Assembly (NCBI GenBank): GCA_964629965.1
Contig: CAZVRZ010000044.1
Location: forward strand, 1-36,171
Reading direction: 5' to 3'
Length of the DNA stretch: 36,171 nt
From: CAZVRZ01 sp964629965
Lineage (GTDB): Bacteria; Chloroflexota; Anaerolineae; Anaerolineales; UBA4823
The position numbers and the translations under genes were made by a program. Positions 16,239 to 24,034 of the stretch are shown piece after piece. The number at the start of each line of letters is the position of its first letter. The stretch's first letter is position 1. The notes beneath the pieces are model-generated. The model worked only from the letters and a program-made list of their open reading frames with translations, was not told where the DNA came from and searched no databases.

Positions 16239-17292
16239 ATCGTAGTGGAAAGGCCTCATCCAGGTTCTGTGCCTTTAACAAGTAAGAACGCGCTGTATAA
16301 ACAGGCCTCCGGGGTTCACTAACTTTCCCGCCAGGCGCTAACCGGATCGGGCTAATTGCTGTTGCGGGAGTGCTTATATGAAGAATATAACGGGCACACT
16401 GATCCCTTTCTTCACCTGTTCTTTTGCACTGCTTGATCGACTTTACCCGCGCAAGATGGGTAATAGCTGATTCAGGAGCCAGGCGATAAGCAGCAATATA
16501 CCTGATATGCGGAATCATCGTGGGGTGAATAACCATCTCATACCGGCCATTATTACCGAGGAAAGCATCCTGAAACTCGGTCTCGCCAACCGGCGCGACA
16601 ACAGTATCATCCACTCCCCAGACAAAAGGTAAAGTGAACAGATCGTCGAGCCGGGATCCGACCAAATAGAAACCATAGGCTGCACCTCCCACGCCAGCAA
16701 GCAACGCCGCCGGAATCCTGATCCACCACGCCAGGGCCTGGGTACTATCAATAACACCCAGGATCGCCCCCACACACCCTCCAATGGCTCCTGTGAAATA
16801 GATCGGGACACCGCCGTGATCGATAAACAGCACTGCCAACTCATTCTTGCCCAACCCCACCAGCGGCACATAGAATATCGCACCAATGGCCGCGCTCAGG
16901 GTTGCTCCGATCAACCCACACACCACCAGCGACACAAAATGAAACTCACCGGACGGCGGCTTGGCCAGGACATAAAGCATCCCTAGCAAAATGCCTCTTA
17001 CGATGAAGGCCAATCCACTAATCACCCCGATGCCTATCGCTTTGAATGTGCTGGTAGTAGAGACTGCTTCTCTGCGATATGGGCGTGATTGCGCCATTGC
17101 CTGTGCCATGGCAATCCCAAAACACAATCCAAAAAAGAAATCGCATACCAGGAATCCGGCCGATAACTTAAAAACAACAGACCCCAAAGAGAACAGATAC
17201 CAGGCGCCAGATATCAAAACAACCACAGATGCAATGATACCGAATACGATGACATAACCTGCGCTTCGCTTGCCATGTTGAATTTTGGCCAT
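16237..17292 (-). CDS. Polytopic membrane protein with soluble C-terminal domain
   Basis: The 351-residue protein is not from a family I can name. About six hydrophobic helices fill residues 10-220 (for example YVIVFGIIASVVVLISGAWY and AALLAGVGGAAYGFYLVGS). The last 125 residues are soluble and include HIRYIAAYRLAPESAITHLA and the RYILHISTPATAISPIRLAP segment. The pattern of an aromatic Tyr-Arg strand followed by SAITH reminds me of an uncharacterised domain seen in some cytosolic prokaryotic proteins, but this is memory only. The ATG at 17292 is preceded by a weak ribosome site. It converges on the small ORF after the beta-helix gene. Role unknown. Confidence 0.7.
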   Translation of the reverse strand: MAKIQHGKRSAGYVIVFGIIASVVVLISGAWYLFSLGSVVFKLSAGFLVCDFFFGLCFGIAMAQAMAQSRPYRREAVSTTSTFKAIGIGVISGLAFIVRGILLGMLYVLAKPPSGEFHFVSLVVCGLIGATLSAAIGAIFYVPLVGLGKNELAVLFIDHGGVPIYFTGAIGGCVGAILGVIDSTQALAWWIRIPAALLAGVGGAAYGFYLVGSRLDDLFTLPFVWGVDDTVVAPVGETEFQDAFLGNNGRYEMVIHPTMIPHIRYIAAYRLAPESAITHLARVKSIKQCKRTGEERDQCARYILHISTPATAISPIRLAPGGKVSEPRRPVYTARSYLLKAQNLDEAFPLR

Positions 17293-17452
17293 ATCATATC
17301 CTGACTTGCCGTAAGCAGCAGAATGAGTACTTCTATTTTCGTTGCTTTGAAAAGAAAGCGATTTTCGAATAGATGACTTTCATCGATTATCCGCCAGGAA
17401 GGTGTAAATGTCAAACGCGCTGCGAAGCATAAGGCGCTCCGCCAGGTACAGC

Positions 17453-18748
17453 TTAATCTCGCGGCTCAGGTTCACGGGTTCGAAATTTCAGCCAAACCGG
17501 TAGGACGGTCATCAGGGCAACCAGGCCGGTGATCACAAAGGGGAACTGCGGGTTTACCACCTCCCACAGCCGGGCTCCCAGCCAGGGCGCAGGCAGCGAG
17601 ATCACACCCAGGCTGGTCCATAACAGGCCAAAGCCCACACCGCGCAGGCGCGGCGGCAGCACTTTCGACATCAGAGATTCGTAAGCAGGCGCCATGAGGC
17701 CCACCCCTAATCCAAAAATCGCCATCGCCAGGCTATACCCCAGAAAATTATTCCAGGTGACCAGGATGCCGAACCCCATAGCCTCGATGATAAAGCCGGC
17801 AGCAATCGTCACCCGCTCGCCAATGCGATCCGAGAGCCAACCCGCCGGAAAGGTGGTGAGCATCATGAACAGGCCAAAGATTGCGCTGACCTGCCCCACC
17901 TGCTCCACACTCAGCCCGCCAATCTTATTCATATATAGTGGCTGCAGTTCGCTCGAGAGGCGAAAAGCCACATCACGAACCCCATCGGTCAGAAAGATCC
18001 AGGTGATCAATCCGCCGCTGAACAGCAGCATCAGGATCGTTCGGATCGAGTTTCCCAGCGAGCGCCAGCTTAAACTCGGTGCACCTTCTTTCTCCCAGTC
18101 GTCTTTCCCCTGCCCTTCCACAATCATCACCGGCGCCGGGCTGCGGAAACGCGCTGCCCGCGCCATCCAGATGCGCAGCAGCGTGGCCAAGATGTACAAT
18201 ACTGCTGCCGTGACATACATGAACCGAAAGCTGATCCGGTAAGCCAGCAGTCCCGAAAGCCACGGCCCAATCACGCCTACGATCATGAACAGTCCTTGTG
18301 AAACGCCAAAGACACGCCCGCGTTGTTTCTCGCTGGATTGTTCTGCAACAAAGGCTCCCCAGGTGGGGCCAATCACGGCTCCGGAGACATACTCCAGGCA
18401 CAAACCCACCAGCACCCAATTCCAGGTCTGTGCCAGGGGAAAAATGATATACCCCAGGCAAGCAATAGCACTGCTGATGGCAATCATGCGCAAGCGGCCC
18501 ACATTATCCGACAGCCAGCCGCCAATCACCTGGAACGCCAGCGGCACCAACGAGGCCAGGGTGTAAACCAGCCCCACCTGGCCAACCGTGGCGCCGGTTT
18601 CCTGCGCCATATAAACTGCCAACAGCGAAAAAACCATCGACCCGCCGATATTCGCCAGGATCATCGCCAGGAGGAACCAGCGTAAGGTGGGGGTGAGCAG
18701 CGCCGAGGAGGCAGCCAGCAAGCGGCGGAGGGTTGATAGGAAGGACAA
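17453..18748 (-). CDS. MFS transporter
   Basis: The 431-residue protein has twelve predicted membrane helices in two six-helix halves joined by a hydrophilic loop (about 195-220). The MFS signature appears after helix 2 as GGWLSDNVGRLRMI and is repeated in the second half as AGWLSDRIGERVTI, both with the conserved G-x-x-x-D-R/N-x-G-R pattern. An ERDY-like acidic site needed for symport is not evident. Such proteins move small molecules, often drugs or metabolites, using ion gradients; the substrate cannot be predicted. The ATG at 18748 lacks a clear ribosome site. The gene follows the small membrane protein gene on the same strand. Confidence 0.9.
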   Translation of the reverse strand: MSFLSTLRRLLAASSALLTPTLRWFLLAMILANIGGSMVFSLLAVYMAQETGATVGQVGLVYTLASLVPLAFQVIGGWLSDNVGRLRMIAISSAIACLGYIIFPLAQTWNWVLVGLCLEYVSGAVIGPTWGAFVAEQSSEKQRGRVFGVSQGLFMIVGVIGPWLSGLLAYRISFRFMYVTAAVLYILATLLRIWMARAARFRSPAPVMIVEGQGKDDWEKEGAPSLSWRSLGNSIRTILMLLFSGGLITWIFLTDGVRDVAFRLSSELQPLYMNKIGGLSVEQVGQVSAIFGLFMMLTTFPAGWLSDRIGERVTIAAGFIIEAMGFGILVTWNNFLGYSLAMAIFGLGVGLMAPAYESLMSKVLPPRLRGVGFGLLWTSLGVISLPAPWLGARLWEVVNPQFPFVITGLVALMTVLPVWLKFRTREPEPRD

Positions 18749-18891
18749 GTTTTATCTCATAGCCGGCGCCGGGAGGCTTTGCCGGTTGGGAACTTGGCGG
18801 CCAGGCCAAGTGCATCCCCTCAAACGAAGCGATGTCGGCTGCTGGCGAGGTTCGGGCGCATTCACGGGTTTCAACCCGGTACACTTTCCAT

Positions 18892-19206
18892 CTAGCATGC
18901 AAAATTCAGGTAGATAAACCAAAAAATAATGCACCCAACAATCATCACCAGGCCAATCCCGAGACTTAGCCACACCCACCGCCAGCGCACCTGTCTGATG
19001 ATCAAGATTGGCGCAGTGAGCGCAGTTGCTAACAGTACGATGGGCCAGCATACTTCCAGGTACAGCATCGAGTAGCCCGGCAAATTGGAACAAGAGTCAG
19101 TGGCCATTCCGCCGAGAAAAAAGCCCATACCAAAAGTAGGGATACCTAATCCAATGAGAACGAGAGCCAGAACAATAGCAATTATCCAACGGTAGATGGG
19201 ACGCAT
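18892..19206 (-). CDS. Small membrane protein, three predicted helices
   Basis: This 104-residue protein is unknown to me. It has three hydrophobic segments: about 8-32 (WIIAIVLALVLIGLGIPTFG), 50-70 (YLEVCWPIVLLATALTAPI) and 76-100, with a basic patch RQVRWRW between the last two and three Cys residues. AAGGAAA precedes the ATG at 19206 by a few bases, which supports translation. It is on the same strand as the MFS gene with a 143-base gap and is divergent from the histidine kinase. No function is proposed. Confidence 0.65.
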   Translation of the reverse strand: MRPIYRWIIAIVLALVLIGLGIPTFGMGFFLGGMATDSCSNLPGYSMLYLEVCWPIVLLATALTAPILIIRQVRWRWVWLSLGIGLVMIVGCIIFWFIYLNFAC

Positions 19207-19355
19207 TTATTTTCCTTTCCAGCAATAGACAGCACAAAGATGGATTTCGGCTTCCGTTTTGGGTTGCTTGCTTTGCGCCAAATGATTATATACCCGCTTA
19301 TATCCTGCACGCAACAAACATGGAACCGGTGACTAACACTTAAGTAACTTGCGCT

Positions 19356-19386
19356 TTGCGCTTTCATAGGTGATAATCGGTATAAT
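19356..19386 (+). promoter_or_regulatory. Candidate promoter for the histidine kinase gene
   Basis: TTGCGC (19356-19361) and a perfect TATAAT (19381-19386) are 19 bases apart; a second TTGCGC lies at 19349. The start codon at 19417 follows 30 bases later. The spacer is longer than ideal. Confidence 0.4.
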
Positions 19387-19416
19387 TCTTGCGGCCACAA
19401 TAAACATTCCGAGGAT

Positions 19417-21717
19417 ATGAACCCCATCATGACTGAGGATATACTGGTATCCTTCATAGCAGCGTTTTGCTTTGGTTTGACAGCCTTCTATGTCGCATCC
19501 AATCGCAGGCGTAAACCAACCTGGAAACCCGGTGTGGCGTTATTACTGGTGTGCGCCGAACTGACCTTTGCCCGCGCCATGCAAGGCATCAGCCCCGATT
19601 TTTCTGCAAAAGTCTTTTGGTACAAGATGTGCGTGTTAGGGTTTACCGTTTCCCCGACCGCATTCTTAATCCTGGCATTGTATTACAGCAAATTAGAACA
19701 TGCGCTCACCCCAAAAATTAAGATTTTGTTGAGCATTGTTCCGGTTATCACTGCGGTCTTGATCATCACAAATGAACAGCATGGCCTGATATGGAATCCT
19801 GCCAGAATAAAAGCCATCATTGACACGATGAGCTTTTTGACCATCATCGATGGCAGGGCCGGCTATTGGTTTTTGGTTGCATATGCCTACTTCATGATGG
19901 GCCTCGGCTGTTACTTTCTCATCAGCGCCATGGATCGCTCACAGGGATTCTATGATTGGGAGGTGCGAGCCGTCGCCGTCGCTGCGATCTTGGCCTGCCT
20001 TGGCCCAGCTTTTGACATCTTCGCAGTCAGCCCGTTCAAACCGTTCACAGCAACCGCTTTGGGATTGGCAGCCGGCAGCATCAGCGTAGTTTTTCTTTTA
20101 TCCCGCTTCCGCCGGCGCGATTTGATCGCCGCCACCCGCAGAGCAATCATCGACAGCATGAACGATCTCATCATTGTCATCGATATCGATGATCGGATCG
20201 TGGATATTAATCCTGCGGCAGAAAAATGGGTAAGAGGAGCGGCCCCCGTCATTGGGAAGTCGCTGCAGGTATTATTACCAGAATTGAGACTTTATTTAGC
20301 CCAAAGCGACGATACGAGCGGAGAAGTAACACTTTCCCAAAATGGCTCAACGTGCATTTTCGATCTGCGTCTTTCCACCATCAAAGACTGGCGGAACCTG
20401 ATCATCGGGCGAATGTTCAACCTGCATGATATCACCCAGAGAAAAAAATTCGAAAATGCACTGGCGGCCGAACGCGAGATAGAGAAGGAATTCTCTCAAC
20501 AGCTTACCACCCTGGCGGCTGTCACCAACGATCTCTCAAAAATCCAGAACCTGGATGATCTCTGCCGGGAGGCGGTAGAAGCCGGGCGCGACCGCCTGGG
20601 ATTCGACCGCCTGGCATTGTGGTTTATCACCGAAGATCACACGACCATGTTAGGCACCTTTGGCACCAGCGAGGATGGTCAAACCACGGATGAACGGCAT
20701 GCCGCACACCAAATCTCTCCTTCAGCTCATTTGTTTGACGTGGTGGAGGGCAAAACATCCATACAACATTATCGAGAAGCTCCTTTATACCGCAACAGCC
20801 AGCAGGTTGGGATAGGCGAACGAGTAACGGCAGGCTTATGGGATGGCGAAAAGGTGATCGGTTTTTTAAGCATTGATAACTATATCAACCATTCCCCGTT
20901 TTCCGAGCATGATCTCGAGCTGCTCCAGTTATACGCCTCCACCCTGGGCCACCTGTGTACCCTCAAACGAGTACAAGATAAGCTCACCCTGCTTGCCGAA
21001 GAACTGGAAGAGCGGGTGGCGCAGCGCACCGCAGAACTAGAAACAGCCAACCGGGAGCTAGAAGCCTTTGCCTATTCGGTTTCTCATGACCTGCGAGCGC
21101 CGTTGCGCGCCATCGATGGCTATACCCATATCCTGGTCGAAGACTACGGCAATCTATTTGACGATGAAGGCAAGCGTCTTTGCGGTATTGTCCGGGACAA
21201 GACCCATCACATGGATAAACTGATCGAAGATTTGCTGGCCTTTTCTCGGGTAAGCCACGCAGAAATGCGAAAATCCCAGATCGATATGGCAGCCATGGTG
21301 GAGGTGACCTACCAAGACATCGTCGCTCCCCAGGAGCAGGAACGGATCGACTTGCAGGTAGAAGGAATGCCGATGGCCATGGGCGATCCTTCCTTGCTGC
21401 GGCAAGTGTGGATCAACCTGCTGTCCAATGCAATCAAGTTCTCCAGGCAGCGCGAGCGAGCTGTCATTCGCGTCACTTGCACAGAAAGCGAAGATGAGCT
21501 GGTCTACGCGGTCAGCGACAACGGCGCCGGCTTCGATATGCAGTACGTCAACAAGCTGTATGGAGTATTCCAGCGCCTGCACAACGAACAAGAATTTCCA
21601 GGCACGGGCATTGGGCTGGCTATCACCCAAAGGGTCATCCACCGCCACGGCGGGCGTGTGTGGGCCGAGGGCGCAATTAGCCAGGGCGCTACGTTTTTTT
21701 TCTCCTTGCCAAAGTGA
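19417..21717 (+). CDS. Sensor histidine kinase (7TM-PAS-GAF-HisKA-HATPase)
   Basis: The 766-residue membrane kinase starts with seven hydrophobic helices (1-230) of the histidine-kinase N-terminal 7TM type. A PAS domain follows (about 240-345: IDSMNDLIIVIDIDDRIVDI), then a GAF domain (365-520: FDRLALWFITEDHTTMLGTF), a coiled-coil linker, HisKA with YSVSHDLRAPLRAIDGY (His557 is the phosphoacceptor) and HATPase_c with LLSNAIKFS, VSDNGAGFD and GTGIGLAI. The ATG at 19417 has GAGG only two bases away; the ATG at 19429 is an alternative. No receiver domain is fused and no response regulator gene is adjacent, so its partner is elsewhere. The stop is 41 bases before the GH3 gene, suggesting shared transcription and a possible link to sugar sensing. 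Confidence 0.92.
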   Translation: MNPIMTEDILVSFIAAFCFGLTAFYVASNRRRKPTWKPGVALLLVCAELTFARAMQGISPDFSAKVFWYKMCVLGFTVSPTAFLILALYYSKLEHALTPKIKILLSIVPVITAVLIITNEQHGLIWNPARIKAIIDTMSFLTIIDGRAGYWFLVAYAYFMMGLGCYFLISAMDRSQGFYDWEVRAVAVAAILACLGPAFDIFAVSPFKPFTATALGLAAGSISVVFLLSRFRRRDLIAATRRAIIDSMNDLIIVIDIDDRIVDINPAAEKWVRGAAPVIGKSLQVLLPELRLYLAQSDDTSGEVTLSQNGSTCIFDLRLSTIKDWRNLIIGRMFNLHDITQRKKFENALAAEREIEKEFSQQLTTLAAVTNDLSKIQNLDDLCREAVEAGRDRLGFDRLALWFITEDHTTMLGTFGTSEDGQTTDERHAAHQISPSAHLFDVVEGKTSIQHYREAPLYRNSQQVGIGERVTAGLWDGEKVIGFLSIDNYINHSPFSEHDLELLQLYASTLGHLCTLKRVQDKLTLLAEELEERVAQRTAELETANRELEAFAYSVSHDLRAPLRAIDGYTHILVEDYGNLFDDEGKRLCGIVRDKTHHMDKLIEDLLAFSRVSHAEMRKSQIDMAAMVEVTYQDIVAPQEQERIDLQVEGMPMAMGDPSLLRQVWINLLSNAIKFSRQRERAVIRVTCTESEDELVYAVSDNGAGFDMQYVNKLYGVFQRLHNEQEFPGTGIGLAITQRVIHRHGGRVWAEGAISQGATFFFSLPK

Positions 21718-21758
21718 ATGGTATACTGCGTGATAATCACATCAAAACGAGGATACAT

Positions 21759-23975
21759 ATGGGGCTGATCCAGGCAGACATTGAGAAGAAGATCGATGAT
21801 CTATTGGCACAAATGACCATCTCCGAGAAAGCGGGCCAGATAACCCAAGTTGGGCCTTCACTTGTCGGCGGGTTTGATATCGGTGTTTTCCTGGATGACC
21901 CGCAGCCCGAAAAAATCCAAAAGATACAGTGGGATTACCACGAAGAATGGATCCGAGAAGCAGGGGTAGGATCTTATTTGGGCGTTCTGGGAGCAGAAAC
22001 GATCAATCGCCTGCAAAAAATTGCCCTGGAAGAAACTCGTCTTGGCATCCCACTGCTCTTTGGCCTGGATGTGATTCATGGCTACCGCACGATCTTTCCC
22101 ATCCCGTTGGCGGAAGCGTGCAGTTGGGAGCCGGAATTGGCGAGGAGAACCGCCGAAGTTGCAGCTCGCGAAGCTGCCGCGGCCGGCGTCCATTGGACTT
22201 TCGCACCAATGATGGATATCGCCCGCGATGCCCGCTGGGGGCGTGTTGCCGAAGGAACCGGCGAAGATCCTTACCTGGGCAGAGCCCTGGCAGCGGCGAA
22301 GGTAAAAGGATTCCAGGGAGATGATTTCTCCCAGCCGGACCGGCTGGCGGCTTGTGCGAAACACTACGTGGCCTATGGTGCAGCGGTCGCCGGGCGCGAC
22401 TATAACACGGTTGAGATGGCATTACAAACGCTGCACGAAGTGTACCTGCCGCCATTTGCCGCCGCGGTCAAAGCAGGCGTAGCCACGGTGATGAGTGCCT
22501 TCAATGATTTGAATGGAGTACCCACGTCTGCCAATCATTACACGCTGACTACCGTTCTCCGAGAACAACTGGGTTTTCAGGGATTGGTCATCAGCGACTC
22601 CAACGCCATCGGAGAACTGGTAGCTCACCGCTATGCAAAAGATCGCAAAGATGCCGGCAAGAAAGCCATCCTGGCAGGGATCGATATGGATATGGTCACC
22701 CAAAGTTACCGCTCCTATATCCCCGAACTTGTGCAGGAAGGCATCGTTTCACTGAAGGTAGTGAACGAGGCCGTGCGGCGCGTTCTACGCATTAAATTCA
22801 TGCTGGGGTTATTTGAGAATCCCTACCGCACCACTCCTGCCAGGGAAAACGAGGTCATCTTGCAGCCCGAGCATATCCAGCTTGCCAGAGAAGCCGCACG
22901 GCGCGCCATTGTGCTGCTGAAAAATGGTGTTGACAACGATGCCTCCAGCCGTCCGCTCCCGCTGGCAAAGAGTATCAAAAAAATCGCTGTGATTGGTCCG
23001 CTGGCAAACAACGCCGCCGAAATGTTGGGCTCGTGGGCGTTCACCGGTCATCCACAGGATGCCGTTTCCATCCTGGCAGGCATCCAGGCATCCACAGGAG
23101 CAGGCGCTGAAGTTGTCTACGCTCGAGGCTGCGAGGCGAACAAGGCCGGGCCGGAGGATTTTACCGAGGCTGTGGCCGCAGCTCAACAAGCCGAGATCGT
23201 TATCGCCGTGGTAGGAGAGACAAGCATCATGAGCGGCGAAGCATCCAGTCGCATGGGGCTTGGCCTACCCGGGAACCAGGAACAACTGCTGCGCGCCATT
23301 CACCAAACCGGCAAGCCGCTGGTGGTGGTTTTGGTCAACGGCCGTCCCTTAGCCATTCCTTGGGTGGCCGAACATGCCTCTGCCATCCTGGAAGCCTGGC
23401 AATTGGGAATCCAGGCTGGTCACGCAGTGGCAGACGTTTTGTTCGGCGATTATAATCCCAGCGGTAAGTTGGCAGTGACTTTTCCCTATGCGGTCGGCCA
23501 GGTACCCATTTACTACAATCACCCTCCTACCGGCCGGCCAGCCAATGATTTTAAGTTCTCATCGAAATATATCGATGGACCGGTCGAACCGCTCTATCCA
23601 TTTGGCTATGGGTTGAGCTACACCCAATTCAAGTACACCGATCTGGAAATCTCCCCGGCGAATGTCTCCCCAGGCGACACGCTCACCATTTGCGCCAGGA
23701 TTGCCAATACCGGCGCAGTTCCAGGCGAAGAAATCGCCCAATTGTACGTGGCAGACATGGTTGCCAGCCGGGTTAGGCCGGTCAAGGAGTTGAAGGGTTT
23801 CCACAAAGTTCGCCTCGAGCCAGGCGAAAGCAAGAAAATAATTTTCAAGCTGCCGGTAGCAGAATTGGGATTCTATGGCGAGAACATGCAGTACGTAGTA
23901 GAACCGGGAACCTTTAAAGTATGGGTTGGCCCTAATTCCAACGAAGGCCTGGTTAATGATTTTGAAGTTGTATAA
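21759..23975 (+). CDS. Glycoside hydrolase family 3 beta-glucosidase
   Basis: GH3 beta-glucosidases release glucose from beta-glucosides and cellodextrins. This 738-residue protein has the N-terminal TIM barrel with GEDPYLGR and KHYVAYG, and the nucleophile Asp280 in GLVISDSNAIGEL. The alpha/beta sandwich carries the SGEASSRMGLGLPGNQ region, where the acid/base Glu is expected, and a C-terminal FnIII-like domain holds SPGDTLTICARIANTGAVPG. No signal peptide is present, so it acts in the cytoplasm on imported sugar. The ATG at 21759 is chosen: CGAGGA lies five bases before it, whereas a start at 21714 would overlap the kinase. It is followed 59 bases later by the GH94 gene. Confidence 0.93.
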   Translation: MGLIQADIEKKIDDLLAQMTISEKAGQITQVGPSLVGGFDIGVFLDDPQPEKIQKIQWDYHEEWIREAGVGSYLGVLGAETINRLQKIALEETRLGIPLLFGLDVIHGYRTIFPIPLAEACSWEPELARRTAEVAAREAAAAGVHWTFAPMMDIARDARWGRVAEGTGEDPYLGRALAAAKVKGFQGDDFSQPDRLAACAKHYVAYGAAVAGRDYNTVEMALQTLHEVYLPPFAAAVKAGVATVMSAFNDLNGVPTSANHYTLTTVLREQLGFQGLVISDSNAIGELVAHRYAKDRKDAGKKAILAGIDMDMVTQSYRSYIPELVQEGIVSLKVVNEAVRRVLRIKFMLGLFENPYRTTPARENEVILQPEHIQLAREAARRAIVLLKNGVDNDASSRPLPLAKSIKKIAVIGPLANNAAEMLGSWAFTGHPQDAVSILAGIQASTGAGAEVVYARGCEANKAGPEDFTEAVAAAQQAEIVIAVVGETSIMSGEASSRMGLGLPGNQEQLLRAIHQTGKPLVVVLVNGRPLAIPWVAEHASAILEAWQLGIQAGHAVADVLFGDYNPSGKLAVTFPYAVGQVPIYYNHPPTGRPANDFKFSSKYIDGPVEPLYPFGYGLSYTQFKYTDLEISPANVSPGDTLTICARIANTGAVPGEEIAQLYVADMVASRVRPVKELKGFHKVRLEPGESKKIIFKLPVAELGFYGENMQYVVEPGTFKVWVGPNSNEGLVNDFEVV

Positions 23976-24034
23976 TTATCAGTGATCGACCTCAGATTAC
24001 ACAATCTATACCTATTATCCGACAGGAGATATTC

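Noticed and set aside
18792..18811. Inverted repeat ACTTGGC-GGCCAG-GCCAAGT between the small membrane protein and MFS genes, considered as a terminator.
   Set aside because: No T-run on either strand and only a 7-bp stem; such repeats are common in GC-rich DNA.
18861..18880. CGGGTT-TC-AACCCG resembling a tRNA T-arm.
   Set aside because: No acceptor stem, anticodon arm or CCA end can be built around it on either strand.
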